Source: Streptomyces bauhiniae
GTDB lineage: Bacteria > Actinomycetota > Actinomycetes > Streptomycetales > Streptomycetaceae
Assembly (NCBI RefSeq): GCF_004784475.1
Contig: NZ_SRRT01000003.1
Coordinates: 186,001-250,000, forward strand
Direction: 5' to 3'
DNA length: 64,000 nt
Program-made: the position numbers and the translations under genes
Notes under the pieces: generated by a model
What the model was told of the DNA's origin: nothing
What the model saw: the letters and a program-made list of their open reading frames with translations, nothing else
Databases searched by the model: none
Part shown: positions 1 to 8,843 of the stretch, piece by piece
Numbering within the stretch: position 1 is the first letter of the stretch
How the letters are laid out: the number at the start of each line of letters is the position of its first letter

Positions 1-91
1 GCCGTCGCTCGTGCGCGAACTCCTCCGCGGGCCATGAGCCGCGCGGGCCGCCTGCGGGAAAGCGTTCGAGCACCGTCCGCCCCATCACCAT
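1..91 (-). CDS. N-terminal fragment of an unidentified protein (gene runs off the window)
   Basis: On the minus strand a GGAGGT ribosome-binding site (within 92-104) sits five bases before an ATG at 91, and the frame stays open to the window edge for 30 codons. The visible N-terminus begins MVMGRTVLERFPAGG and continues with a Trp and several charged residues. No domain is recognisable in so short a piece. The start has a better ribosome-binding site than most chance ORFs here, which is the main reason for listing it. It is too short to name. Confidence 0.4.
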   Translation of the reverse strand, partial: MVMGRTVLERFPAGGPRGSWPAEEFAHERR

Positions 92-276
92 CTCGCACCT
101 CCAGTCATGCGTCGTGCTTACCGAAGTCAACGCGCTGGAGGGGGTGATCGCCTCGCCCGGTGACGGGACTGAGACGTAGCCGACACCGGTTCACAGCCGA
201 ACGTGAACGTCCGCTCACCAAATGGCAGCAGCGGGCGCGTTCGGTGCCCGGACGGACACGGAACGGCACAGGACGG

Positions 277-921
277 TCAGTGGTCGTACTCGTCGTGCAG
301 GCGGAGCCGGTCGCCGCCGTGCGGGTGGCGGCCGACGGCGGTGAGGTCGAGCAGGCCGGAGAGGGCGCCGATGCCGTCCAGGGCGTCGTCGTACACCGAG
401 TAGGTGTGGAAGATCCGGTCGCCGTCGCGCAGGAAGCAGCTCAGGCCGGGGCGTTCGGCGGGGGCGCCGGCGCGGTCCACGGTCGCCTCGAAGTCGCGGT
501 TGAAGTCGCTGGGGCAGGAGGAGTACCAGGGCAGGGTCCAGCCCATCCGTGCCTTGAAGGGCAGCAGCCGGGTGAAGGGGGCGAGCGAGACGGCCGCGAA
601 GGCGGTGTCGCGGGCCCGGAGATGGGCGAGGGGGCCGATCTGGTCGAGGAAGGCAGCGCAGCAGGGGCAGCCCGCCTCCTGCTCCGGCGCGAACATGAAG
701 TGGTGGACGACGAGCTGGGCGCGGTCCCCGAACAGGTCGAGCAGGGTGGCCTTGCCGTCGCCGCCCTCGAAGACGTACTCGTCGGCGACCTCGACCACGG
801 GCAGCCGCCGCCGTTCCTCGCCGAGCGCGGCCCGTGCCCGTTCGACGGCCTGCTCCTTGCGCCGTAACTCCTCGCGCGCCGCCCGCCACCGCTCGCGGCT
901 GACGATCTCCGGAAACGACAT
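277..921 (-). CDS. DUF899 family thioredoxin-fold protein; carries a TTA codon
   Basis: This 214-residue protein resembles the DUF899 / COG4312 family, predicted thioredoxin-like dithiol oxidoreductases of unknown substrate. The diagnostic stretch FMFAPEQEAGCPCCAAFLDQ lies near residues 72-91, with a CPCC cysteine cluster where thioredoxins carry CxxC; YSSCPSDFNRDFEAT and a C-terminal DxLPDGP-like region are also family-typical. The start is the ATG at 921, preceded by GGAGGG. Codon 19 is TTA (865-867), the only in-frame TTA I found in the genes of this window, so translation may depend on the bldA tRNA. It lies 98 bases downstream of the FUSC gene on the same strand and could be its last cistron. 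Family assignment is firm; function is not. Confidence 0.85.
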   Translation of the reverse strand: MSFPEIVSRERWRAAREELRRKEQAVERARAALGEERRRLPVVEVADEYVFEGGDGKATLLDLFGDRAQLVVHHFMFAPEQEAGCPCCAAFLDQIGPLAHLRARDTAFAAVSLAPFTRLLPFKARMGWTLPWYSSCPSDFNRDFEATVDRAGAPAERPGLSCFLRDGDRIFHTYSVYDDALDGIGALSGLLDLTAVGRHPHGGDRLRLHDEYDH

Positions 922-1019
922 GAGCCCTCCAGTCCGACGGTCCGTTCGGGGTGCAGACCGTGGACGGGGGGACAACTCATCGGCGTGCGGCGGATTTTTT
1001 TCCGGTGAGCGGTGCGCGG

Positions 1020-2870
1020 TTACGCGGCCTTGCCGAGCCCGGTCCAGTCCGGGCCCCCGGCCTCCAGTTCCCGCAGCGCGGACTGGAGCTGGCCGGTGTG
1101 GCGGGGGGTGAGGCGGCCGGTGTCGTCCAGGTGGACCGCGCAGGCGGTGGTGGTGTCGACCAGCCGTTCCAGCACGGCGGCCACCTGGTCGGTGCCCCGC
1201 GTGTGCCGGGCCAGGGTGGGCAGTTCGGCGGCGGAGACGGCGATGGCGGTACGGGCCTCGGCCAGCGCGCGGTACGCCTCGCGGCGCAGCGCCCAGCGCT
1301 CGGTGTGGTCGCCGGTCTCGGTGAGGACGTGCACGAGGTAGGCGTGCGCGGCGCCCCCGGCGGCGGCGAGCCGGGCCCGGACCCCGGCGCCGTGGCGGCC
1401 CGGCATCGGCAGGTGGCCGACGATCAGGACGAGCGCGCAGGCCACCATGGTCTCGGCGATCCGCCCGAGGCATGCCTGCGGTTCCCCGCCGACCATGATC
1501 AGGGCGAGCACGAGCACCGTGACCACGGCGGTCAGCGCGGCGAAGTGCCGGGTGGAGACGGGCAGCAGCGCGCCGCACACCGTGACCAGCACGATCAGCC
1601 CGGCCGGGTGGGGCAACAGCGCGGCCAGACCGGCGAACACCAGCGCGCCCAGCACGGTCCCGGCGGCCCGGCACAGCACGCGGGAGACCAGCGGGCCGAG
1701 GTCGGGCTTGACGAGGAAGACGGCGGTGAGCGGCAGCCAGTACCAGTGCGGGTGGCTGCCGTACCAGCCGGTGTGGTGCAGCGCCTGGGCGATGCCCGCT
1801 CCGGCGCCGAAGCAGAGGGCGACGCGCAGCCCGTACTCGCGGCCCGCCGTGCCGGTCATGGCCCGCAGCGCGCCGCGTATCCCGCCGCGCCGGCCGAGGG
1901 TGAGGTGGCGGGCGCTGCCGGCGCGGTCGAACGCCTCGGCGGCGCGCAGCAGGGCGTCGTCGAGGGCGCGCAGGGCGGGCGCGGCACGGGTGGGGGCGGG
2001 CAGCGGACCTGCGGCGGTGTTGTCGCGGACGGCGGCGGCGAGCCGGCGGGGGCCCGCCGAGGCCCGCGCCGAGAGGGGGTCACCGGCCCAGGCGAGGGCG
2101 GTGGCGGCCTCGGCCAGGGGCAGCGCGGCCCGGTACCGGGCGTGCAGGCGGCGTTCGGCGGCGGAGGTCGCGTGGCGGCGCAGCCGGGGTCCGGCGAGGG
2201 CGTCCTGCGCGTGGTCGAGGGCGGCGGTGAGCGCGGCCCGGCGGGCGGGCGCGGTGTCGGTGCCGGCCGCGTCGAGCAGGTCGGCGACGGCGTCGTACAC
2301 GTCGGCCACCGCCTGGCGTTCGCCGTCGAAGCGGAAGTCGCCCGCGAGCGAGCCGGGGGTGGGCAGGGCGAGGCGGAGCAGGAGCAGCCAGAGCGCTCCG
2401 GCGAGGAAGGCGAGGGCGCCCTGCCAGGCGGGCGGTCCGGCCGGGGTGCCCGCGCCGACGGCGGCGGTGACGAGGAGCTGGGTGCCGGCCGCCGAGGCGA
2501 CCGGGCCGACGGCGCTGATGGAGCCGGCCAGCAGGCCGAGCACGGTCAGGGCGAGGGTGAGCGGTACGGCGGAGAGGTGCTGTCCGCCGTAGGTGCCGGC
2601 GAGCAGGCCGAGGGCGCCGGCCAGGGCGGGGGTGCCGAGACGGTCGACGGAGGCGCGCCGGCTGCCGGGGCGGTCGTTGATCCCGGCGAGCATCGCGCCG
2701 ATCGCGGCGAGGACGCCCTCGGCGGTCAGTCCGGCGAGCATCCCGGCGACCAGCAGCGGTCCGGCGGCGAGGGCGCCCCGGACCACCGCGCTCCAGGGCA
2801 CGGGGCCGCGCTGGGCGCGGAAGGCGTGGGCGAGCCAGGGCGGAAGTGACCGGACGGCGGGGCGCGACAC
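1020..2870 (-). CDS. FUSC / aromatic acid exporter family membrane protein
   Basis: This 616-residue inner-membrane protein has the two-block layout of the FUSC/ArAE exporter family. One cluster of hydrophobic helices lies at about residues 28-170, followed by a soluble Ala/Arg/Leu-rich helical region at about 175-340. A second membrane cluster at about 347-490 contains the typical WYWLPLTAVFLVKPDLG segment, and a cytoplasmic helical tail follows. GTG at 2870 is chosen as start because AGGAG lies four to five bases upstream and the upstream frame is not protein-like. Relatives export aromatic carboxylic acids or other small toxic compounds; the substrate here cannot be read from sequence. The DUF899 gene follows on the same strand. 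Confidence 0.85.
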   Translation of the reverse strand: MSRPAVRSLPPWLAHAFRAQRGPVPWSAVVRGALAAGPLLVAGMLAGLTAEGVLAAIGAMLAGINDRPGSRRASVDRLGTPALAGALGLLAGTYGGQHLSAVPLTLALTVLGLLAGSISAVGPVASAAGTQLLVTAAVGAGTPAGPPAWQGALAFLAGALWLLLLRLALPTPGSLAGDFRFDGERQAVADVYDAVADLLDAAGTDTAPARRAALTAALDHAQDALAGPRLRRHATSAAERRLHARYRAALPLAEAATALAWAGDPLSARASAGPRRLAAAVRDNTAAGPLPAPTRAAPALRALDDALLRAAEAFDRAGSARHLTLGRRGGIRGALRAMTGTAGREYGLRVALCFGAGAGIAQALHHTGWYGSHPHWYWLPLTAVFLVKPDLGPLVSRVLCRAAGTVLGALVFAGLAALLPHPAGLIVLVTVCGALLPVSTRHFAALTAVVTVLVLALIMVGGEPQACLGRIAETMVACALVLIVGHLPMPGRHGAGVRARLAAAGGAAHAYLVHVLTETGDHTERWALRREAYRALAEARTAIAVSAAELPTLARHTRGTDQVAAVLERLVDTTTACAVHLDDTGRLTPRHTGQLQSALRELEAGGPDWTGLGKAA

Positions 2871-2926
2871 GGGGCTCCTGTTCGTACGAGGGCGGGGGCC
2901 TTCGGACGACGGTGGCCGAGTGGGGG

Positions 2927-3748
2927 TCACTCCAGGGTAGAGCGTGGCGCGGTGGTGGGTGCGACGCGCGGGTTTCGGGGAGGTGAAAGATGCGCCGGTG
3001 GCGTGAGCAGGATCTCCTCGGCCTGATCCACGGCGCGCATCAGGTTGCCGGGGTTCAGCGAGCCGGTCACCTCGTCGATGCGGCGCAGTCCGGCGCGCTC
3101 CAGCAGCCGTTTCTCGTTGGTGATCCACTCCCCGCGCTCGGCCAGCACCGCGTGCGCGGCCTGGGCCGCGGCGGTGGCGAGCGCACCGGCGACCTCGGTG
3201 AGCCGGCCGTGCGGGGCGTGGTTGGCGCGGGCGTAGCCGAGGGTGGCGCGGGCGGTGCCGCGCCAGCGTTCGGGGGCGGTACGGCGCAGCGCATCCGGGT
3301 AGCCGGCGGGGCGGGGCAGGGTGCCGCGCAGCACCTGGTTGACGGCCAGCTCGGCGACGATCAGATACGTGGGAATCCCGGCGAGGTGGAACAGCAGGGG
3401 CTCGACCCGGAAGCGGCCCTCCTGCGCCTCGGCCAGCTCGTGCTCGACGGTGGCGAGATCCCGGTAGTGGACGTCGACCCGGCGGCCGTCGACGGTGAGC
3501 CATGCCCCGCCGTTGAACACCCCGCCGCCCCAGCCGCCGACCTCGGAGACCTCGCCCTCCCAGCCGAGGGCGCGCAGGCCGTCCGGGTCGAAGGCGCCCC
3601 GGTAGTACACGGCGAGGTCCCAGTCGCTGTCCTCGGTGTGCGTGCCCTGGGCCCGCGACCCGCCGAGCGCGACGGCCCGCACGCTGGGCAGCCCGGCGAG
3701 GCGGTCGGCGGTGGCGGAGAGGAAGTCGGCGTCGGAGAGGGCGGGCAC
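2927..3748 (-). CDS. Nucleotidyltransferase-domain protein
   Basis: This 273-residue protein has an N-terminal DNA polymerase beta-like (minimal) nucleotidyltransferase fold. The signature GGSRAQGTHTEDSDWDLAVY spans residues 29-48, giving the G-S pair at 30-31 and the paired metal-binding aspartates D42 and D44. The third acidic residue is probably in DVHYRDL near residue 97. The rest is helical, resembling aminoglycoside or streptomycin-type nucleotidyltransferases and KNTase-like proteins. The GTG start at 3748 has GAGGAG upstream. It may transfer a nucleotide to a small molecule or a protein; the substrate is unknown. It lies 56 bases upstream of the FUSC gene on the same strand, so the two may be co-transcribed. 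Confidence 0.8.
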   Translation of the reverse strand: MPALSDADFLSATADRLAGLPSVRAVALGGSRAQGTHTEDSDWDLAVYYRGAFDPDGLRALGWEGEVSEVGGWGGGVFNGGAWLTVDGRRVDVHYRDLATVEHELAEAQEGRFRVEPLLFHLAGIPTYLIVAELAVNQVLRGTLPRPAGYPDALRRTAPERWRGTARATLGYARANHAPHGRLTEVAGALATAAAQAAHAVLAERGEWITNEKRLLERAGLRRIDEVTGSLNPGNLMRAVDQAEEILLTPPAHLSPPRNPRVAPTTAPRSTLE

Positions 3749-3863
3749 GGCGGGCTCCTCGCTGTCGTCGCTGGCCGGAGTTGTTCGGAGTTATTCGGAT
3801 GCGCGGGCGCCTCCGGGCGGCCAATGATGGGCGGTCGTCCGCCCGCGCATCCAGGGAGCCGCC

Positions 3864-4274
3864 ATGATCCGCCGTGTCACCGTCCCCGGTCTCTTCCCGC
3901 CGCCGGCCTACTCCCATGCCTCCGTCGTGGAGGCGGGCACCCGGCTCGCCTTCCTCGCGGGCTCCGTCCCGCTGGACGAGCGGGGCGAACTGGTCGGGCC
4001 GGGCGATCCGGTGGCCCAGGCCGGGCAGGTGATCGCCAACCTGCGGGAGCAGTTGCGGGCCGTGGGCAGCGACCTGGAGCACGTGCTGGTGACCGAGGTG
4101 TACGTGGTGAGCGACCAGCCCTCGGTGCTGTCGTCGGTGTGGGAGGTGGTGGAGGCGTCCGGTCTGAGCAAGGGCCCGCACTCCTCCACCCTGCTCGGCG
4201 TCGCCTGCCTCGGCTACACCGGACAACTGGTGGAGATCACCGCCACGGCCGCGGTCCCGGAGGCGGGCGAGTGA
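3864..4274 (+). CDS. Rid family (RidA/YjgF-like) protein
   Basis: This 136-residue protein has the chorismate-mutase-like trimeric Rid fold. AGSVPLDERGELVGPGDPV near residues 32-50, the QAGQVIANLREQLRAVGSDL helix and the VTEVYVVSD strand are all family hallmarks. Archetypal RidA deaminases use an Arg in a motif like PARTTVGV. Here the matching stretch is SSTLLGVACLG, so that arginine seems to be missing and classical imine/enamine deaminase activity is doubtful; it fits the less understood Rid subfamilies better. The ATG at 3864 has GGAG upstream. Its stop overlaps the GTG start of the next gene (GTGA), so the acetyltransferase is translationally coupled to it. Confidence 0.85.
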   Translation: MIRRVTVPGLFPPPAYSHASVVEAGTRLAFLAGSVPLDERGELVGPGDPVAQAGQVIANLREQLRAVGSDLEHVLVTEVYVVSDQPSVLSSVWEVVEASGLSKGPHSSTLLGVACLGYTGQLVEITATAAVPEAGE

Positions 4275-4723
4275 CGGTCCTGCTGCGCCGGGCCGTCCCG
4301 GCGGACGCCCGCGCCACGGCCGACGTCTGGCTGCGCTCCTTCGCCGCCGCCCTGCCGACGGTCGTCCGCCCGCGCTCGGACGACGAGGTCCGCGCCCACA
4401 TCCGGGACGTGGTGATCCCGCTGCGCGAGACCTGGGTGGCCGAGGCGGAGGACGGCGCGGTCGTCGGCATGATGGTGCTCGACGGGGGCCTGCTGTCCCA
4501 GCTCTATCTGGACCCCGCCCATAGCGGACGCGGCCTCGGCGACCGGTTCGTGGCACTGGCCAAGGAGTGCGTACCGGCCGGGCTGACGCTGTGGACGTTC
4601 CAGGTGAACGAGCCCGCGCACCGCTTCTACGAGCGCCACGGCTTCGTCGCCGTCGAGCGCACCGACGGCCACGACAACGAGGAGCGGGAGCCGGACGTGC
4701 GGTACGTCTGGCAGCCCCGTTAG
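4271..4723 (+). CDS. GNAT family N-acetyltransferase
   Basis: This 150-residue single-domain protein has the GNAT acetyl-CoA-binding region LSQLYLDPAHSGRGLGDRFV (motif A, RGLG loop) near residues 77-96, followed by LWTFQVNEPAHRFYERHGF (motif B) near 110-128. It is the usual length for a small-molecule or protein N-acetyltransferase. The GTG start at 4271 overlaps the stop of the Rid gene by four bases. Its 3' end overlaps the convergent uracil-DNA glycosylase gene by four bases. The acceptor substrate is unknown. Confidence 0.85.
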   Translation: MTVLLRRAVPADARATADVWLRSFAAALPTVVRPRSDDEVRAHIRDVVIPLRETWVAEAEDGAVVGMMVLDGGLLSQLYLDPAHSGRGLGDRFVALAKECVPAGLTLWTFQVNEPAHRFYERHGFVAVERTDGHDNEEREPDVRYVWQPR

Positions 4724-5427
4724 CGCAGGCCGGCCGCTTGCGCCGCCGTCCCCAGGGTCTCGCGGAGCATCTCCGGGGTGAGGCGGCCGGTGAAGGTGTT
4801 GCGCTGGCTGACATGGAAGCAGCCGTAGAGGTCGAGGCCGCCTTCCAGCGGGACGTGGGCGCCGTGGCCGAAGGCGGGACGGGGGCGGGGTACGGTCCAG
4901 CCCGCCTCGGTGAGAGCGGGCAGCGCCGCCTGCCAGCCGAAGGCACCGAGCACGACGACGGCCCGGAGCGTCGGCCGGAGCAGCTTGAGCTCCTGTACCA
5001 GCCAGGGCCGGCAGGTGTCCCGCTCGCCGGGCGTCGGCTTGTTGGCGGGCGGGGCGCAGTGCACGGGCGCGGTGACGCGGACGCCGTACAGTTCCAGCCC
5101 GTCGTCGAGGGCGACCGAGGTCGGCTGGGAGGCGAGGCCCAGGTCGTAGAGGGCCTGGTAGAGCACGTCCCCGGAGCGGTCGCCGGTGAACATGCGGCCG
5201 GTGCGGTTGCCGCCGTGCGCGGCGGGGGCCAGCCCGATGATCGCCAGGCGGGCGTCGGCGGGGCCGTAGCCGGGTACCGGGCGCCCCCAGTACGTCCAGT
5301 CCGCGAACGCGGCCCGCTTGGTACGGGCCACCTCCTCGCGCCACTCCACCAGGCGCGGGCAGGCCCGGCACTCGCTCACGCGCCGGTCCAGCCGGGCAAG
5401 GCCACCACTGTCGTCCATGCCCTTCAC
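4720..5427 (-). CDS. Uracil-DNA glycosylase, family 5 (UdgB type)
   Basis: This 235-residue protein removes uracil and probably other deaminated bases from DNA. The family-5 motif GLAPAAHGGNRTGRMFTGD lies at residues 65-83, and the C-terminal HVSQRNTFTGRLT loop supplies the HxxxxN-type base-recognition motif. C20, C23, C124 and C139 are placed to bind the 4Fe-4S cluster of this family. Motif A has Ala where other UDG families have Asp or Asn, as is characteristic of UDGb. The start may be GTG 5427 or ATG 5418; the former puts it 15 bases after the upstream transporter gene on the same strand. Confidence 0.85.
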   Translation of the reverse strand: MKGMDDSGGLARLDRRVSECRACPRLVEWREEVARTKRAAFADWTYWGRPVPGYGPADARLAIIGLAPAAHGGNRTGRMFTGDRSGDVLYQALYDLGLASQPTSVALDDGLELYGVRVTAPVHCAPPANKPTPGERDTCRPWLVQELKLLRPTLRAVVVLGAFGWQAALPALTEAGWTVPRPRPAFGHGAHVPLEGGLDLYGCFHVSQRNTFTGRLTPEMLRETLGTAAQAAGLR

Positions 5428-5442
5428 CGTAGGCCAGTCCGG

Positions 5443-6957
5443 TCAGGTGAACGCCGCCCCCAGCGCGACGAACCCGCAGATCAGCGCGAACAGCACGGCC
5501 AGCAGCGGCCACGCGAACCGCAGGTACTTGTCGTAACCCACCTTGGCGAGCGCGACCCCGCCCATGACGACGGCGGTGGTCGGCACCCACAGGTTCATCC
5601 AGCCGCTGGACGCCTGCCAGGCGGTGACGACGACCGCGCGGGACACCCCGGCGAAGTCCGCCAGCGGGGCGAGGATCGGCATGGCGAGCGTGGCGTGGCC
5701 GGAGGTGGAGGGGATCAGGAAGGCCAGCGGCAGGTTCACCACGAACACGATGACCGCGAAGACCCCGGACGAGGTGCCCCGCACCACGCCCTCGATGGAG
5801 TGCAGCACGGTGTCGGTGATCTTGGAGTTGTTCATGATCACGGTGACGCCGCGGGCCAGCACGATGACCAGCGCGGGCGAGATGAAGTCGGCCGCGCCCT
5901 GCACGATGGTGGCGCTGAGCCGCTGCTCCCCCATGCGCGCCACCAGCCCGACCAGCACGGCCGCGCAGATGAACAGCGCGGCGAGCTGCGGGAAGGACCA
6001 GTCCAGCTCGAACCCGTAGGGGGTGGCGTCCGCGTCGCCGGTGAGCGCGCTGGACCAGGGCACCACGGAGAAGATCATGAACGCGAAGACCAGGACCATG
6101 GTGGCCAGCACGGCCCGGTGCAGCCCCGTCAGCTCCGGTTCCGCGTCCGGCGCCTCGGTGGCGTGCTCGCGGTCGCCGGGCAGGAAACCGGTGAGAGAGC
6201 GGGCCGGGTCCCGCCGTACCCGCCGGGCGTACCGGATGACGTAGGCGACCGTCACGGCCGTCAGCACCACCCACATCACGAACCGCAGTGCGATGCCGTC
6301 GCCGAGGGAGATGTCGGCCGCCGAGGAGGCCACGCCGGTGGCGAAGGGGTTCACCGTCGAGCACAGCACGCCGATGCCCGCGCCCAGGATGATCGTGCCG
6401 ACGGCCACCATCCGGTCGTAGCCGAGGGCGAGCATCAGCGGCACGATCAGGCCGTAGAAGCCGAGGGTCTCCTCGGCGAAGCCCTCCACGGTGCCGAGCA
6501 CCGAGAACACCACCATGATCCCGGCGATCAGCAGCGCGCCCCGCTCCCGCAGCCGGTGCGCGAGCCGGGCGATGCCCCGGTCCAGGGCGCCGGTGGCGAA
6601 CACCACGGTGATGAACGCGCCGATGGCCAGCACGAACAGGAACACCCCCGCCGCGCCGTACAGCTCCCCCGCCAGGTCCGGCCCCACCAGCCCGGTCTTC
6701 GCGTCCCGCAGGCCGTACAGCCCGTTGACCGGCGACAGGAACAAGTCGCTCAGCCGGTCGGCGAAGGACTCCCCGGCGGAGACCCGGTGGTACGTCCCCT
6801 GCACCGGGGCGCCGGCCGCGTCCCGGTCGTACTGGCCCGGCGGAATGAGAAACGCGAGCAGCCAGACGGCGATCGTGACGACGGCGAGGACGGTGAGCGC
6901 GCTGGGGAAGGTGAACGTCCGCCGGTGCCGGGACGGCTCCTCGGCCTCCGTCTCCAT
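5443..6957 (-). CDS. YfcC / DcuC-like ion-coupled transporter
   Basis: This 504-residue polytopic membrane protein belongs to the YfcC / C4-dicarboxylate-arginine carrier family. After a short charged N-terminus, TFTFPSALTVLAVVTIAVWL forms the first helix and LLAFLIPPGQYDRD is the family signature. About a dozen hydrophobic helices follow, with GTVEGFAEETLGFYGLIVPL in the first half and IPSTSGHATLAMPILAPLAD in the second. It probably imports or exchanges a dicarboxylate, amino acid or peptide; the substrate is not readable. The ATG at 6957 is preferred over an upstream in-frame ATG because GAGGAGGGG directly precedes it. Confidence 0.8.
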   Translation of the reverse strand: METEAEEPSRHRRTFTFPSALTVLAVVTIAVWLLAFLIPPGQYDRDAAGAPVQGTYHRVSAGESFADRLSDLFLSPVNGLYGLRDAKTGLVGPDLAGELYGAAGVFLFVLAIGAFITVVFATGALDRGIARLAHRLRERGALLIAGIMVVFSVLGTVEGFAEETLGFYGLIVPLMLALGYDRMVAVGTIILGAGIGVLCSTVNPFATGVASSAADISLGDGIALRFVMWVVLTAVTVAYVIRYARRVRRDPARSLTGFLPGDREHATEAPDAEPELTGLHRAVLATMVLVFAFMIFSVVPWSSALTGDADATPYGFELDWSFPQLAALFICAAVLVGLVARMGEQRLSATIVQGAADFISPALVIVLARGVTVIMNNSKITDTVLHSIEGVVRGTSSGVFAVIVFVVNLPLAFLIPSTSGHATLAMPILAPLADFAGVSRAVVVTAWQASSGWMNLWVPTTAVVMGGVALAKVGYDKYLRFAWPLLAVLFALICGFVALGAAFT

Positions 6958-7091
6958 GTCCCCTCCTCGCTCCCGGCCCGACCTCGGCAACAGCCTCCGG
7001 GGTGCGCGGGCGGGCCGCATCCGGGGCGGGGCGTGGGAGTGGTGGGAAACGCCGTACCGGCCCGGCGCGGCGGAGCGTTAGGGTCGGCAGC

Positions 7092-7649
7092 ATGGCACTC
7101 GCTTCACAGGACCCGGCCGCCGACGGCACCCAGGAGGCAGCCACCCCCGAGGCACCGGCGCCCGACCCCGGCATTGCCGCCGCGGTGGCCGCCGCCCAGG
7201 CCGCGGGACTCGCCGCCGGGGAGACGGTGCGGATCGATAGCTGGATCTGGGCGGTGCGCCTGGTCAAGACGCGTTCGCTGGGTGCCACCGCGTGCCGGGG
7301 CGGCCATGTCCATGTGAACGGGGAGCGGGTGAAGCCCGCGTACTCCGTGCGGGTGGGTGACGAGGTGCGGCTGCGGCACGAGGGCCGGGAGCGGGTGGTG
7401 ATCGTGAAGCGGCTGATCCGCAAGCGGGTCGGCGCCCCGGTGGCAGCCCAGTGCTACATCGACAACTCCCCTCCTCCCCCGCCCCGCGAGGCGGTCGCTC
7501 CCGTCGGCATCCGCGACCGGGGCGCCGGACGCCCCACCAAGCGGGACCGCCGCGAACTGGAACGCCTGCGCGGCCTGGGCACACCGGACGCCCCCGGCGC
7601 TCCTCCGGTCGCCCCGGACCCCCACGGCAGGCGCCGGCCGGGCCGCTGA
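7092..7649 (+). CDS. S4 domain RNA-binding protein (Hsp15-like)
   Basis: This 185-residue protein has an Ala/Pro-rich N-terminus of about 43 residues, an S4 RNA-binding domain at about 46-112 (IDSWIWAVRLVKTRSLGATA, HVHVNGERVKPAYSVRVGDE) and a basic tail containing GAGRPTKRDRRELERLRG. That order matches the Hsp15/YrfH group, which binds stalled 50S subunits carrying nascent tRNA. The ATG at 7092 lies 12 bases after a possible GG-rich ribosome-binding site. The bacterial heat-shock role is known only for enteric Hsp15 and is inferred here. Confidence 0.8.
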   Translation: MALASQDPAADGTQEAATPEAPAPDPGIAAAVAAAQAAGLAAGETVRIDSWIWAVRLVKTRSLGATACRGGHVHVNGERVKPAYSVRVGDEVRLRHEGRERVVIVKRLIRKRVGAPVAAQCYIDNSPPPPPREAVAPVGIRDRGAGRPTKRDRRELERLRGLGTPDAPGAPPVAPDPHGRRRPGR

Positions 7650-7681
7650 GCCACGGCGCCCCGGCCCGCCCCCTCAGACCC

Positions 7682-8377
7682 TCAGCCCACCGGCACCGCC
7701 CGCACCCATATCCCGTCGTCGGTCAGCTCGGCGTCCACTCTCAGCCCCGCCTCCCCGAGCGCGGCCTCGAACTGCTCCTTCGTCAGGGGCCTGCTGCGGA
7801 AGGTCTGGGTCCAGGTGGCGTCCGGGAAGGTGTACTCGGCCCGCACCGAGTTGACCCCGTCCCCGACCGGTTCCACCGAGGCGATCCGGACGGTGAAGCC
7901 CCGGGGGTCGACGCGCTCCCTCGGCACGTTCTCGTGGTAGTCCGCGCCCTCCCGCTGGATGAGCACGCAGCCGTCCGGCGCCACATGGCGGGCGCACGCG
8001 TCCAGCAGGGCGTGGCGCAGTGCCGGGTCGGCGGTGTGGACCAGGAACGAACCGAGCAGCACCACGTCGAACCGCTCGCCCAGGTCCAGGTCCTCGATCG
8101 GCGTGCATATGGTGCGCTCCGCCCCGCGCACCCGCTCCAGCATCTCGGCGGACTCGTCCACCGCCGTCACCCGGAAGCCGCGCTCCAGCAGGGCGTGGGT
8201 GACCCGGCCCGCGCCGCTGCCCAGCTCCAGGATGTGCGCCCCGGCGGGCACGGCGGCGGCGATGACGTCCGGTTCGTCGCCCGGTGGGAAGCGGGCGTAC
8301 AGCTCGACGGCACAGCCGTCCGGGGTGATCGCTCCGGGGCCGGTGCCCTGATGTCCTTCACGCATCTCGACTGTCAT
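7682..8377 (-). CDS. Class I SAM-dependent methyltransferase
   Basis: This 231-residue protein has the Rossmann-fold SAM motif I ILELGSGAGRVTHALLERGF near residues 49-68, the acidic VTAVDESAEML at the end of strand 2 and FDVVLLGSFLVHTADP for motif II. The C-terminal half is beta-rich and probably binds the acceptor, which is unknown. The gene is convergent with the S4-domain gene and divergent from the small membrane protein gene. ATG 8377 is the only plausible start. Confidence 0.8.
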   Translation of the reverse strand: MTVEMREGHQGTGPGAITPDGCAVELYARFPPGDEPDVIAAAVPAGAHILELGSGAGRVTHALLERGFRVTAVDESAEMLERVRGAERTICTPIEDLDLGERFDVVLLGSFLVHTADPALRHALLDACARHVAPDGCVLIQREGADYHENVPRERVDPRGFTVRIASVEPVGDGVNSVRAEYTFPDATWTQTFRSRPLTKEQFEAALGEAGLRVDAELTDDGIWVRAVPVG

Positions 8378-8506
8378 GCCGGAAGAACGGACGATCTTCG
8401 TTCAGCCGTTCCCGTCCCGCCCCGAACCACTCGTTCGAGTCAATTCACACCGACTCGGGAACCGGAGTACGTTGCGAGAGAGGTTGCCGGAGAGGTGGTG
8501 ATCGGG

Positions 8507-8833
8507 ATGCGTACCGGCAGTGAACCGACGACCGCGCGCAGTGCGCTGCGGGCGCGGCTGTGGCTGAGCGTGTGGGGGTTCGCCTGGACCGTCTTCGGCA
8601 CCGTGGCCTTCGCCCTCACCGGACGCACCGGCTGGGCGGTCGCGTGCGCCGTGCTGTGGCTGGTGGTCACGGCCGACCTGGTGCTGGTCCTGCGCCATCT
8701 GCGCCAGGGCCCGCACTACCAGCCGGGCCGTGACGTACCCCCGTACGAGCCTGCGCACGACGACCCCCCGATACGGCCGAGGCGGCGGCGAGGATTCCCC
8801 CGCCTGCCCGCGCCCCGCCACCACCACCCCTGA
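8507..8833 (+). CDS. Small two-helix membrane protein
   Basis: This 108-residue protein has two hydrophobic helices, at about residues 19-40 (LWLSVWGFAWTVFGTVAFAL) and 44-66 (WAVACAVLWLVVTADLVLVL), and a Pro/Arg/His-rich cytoplasmic tail. Nothing further is recognisable. The ATG at 8507 has GAGAGG about ten bases upstream; in-frame GTG codons at 8495 and 8498 are alternatives. It is divergent from the methyltransferase gene and convergent with the TPR gene. Confidence 0.6.
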   Translation: MRTGSEPTTARSALRARLWLSVWGFAWTVFGTVAFALTGRTGWAVACAVLWLVVTADLVLVLRHLRQGPHYQPGRDVPPYEPAHDDPPIRPRRRRGFPRLPAPRHHHP

Positions 8834-8843
8834 CCGACGGGGC

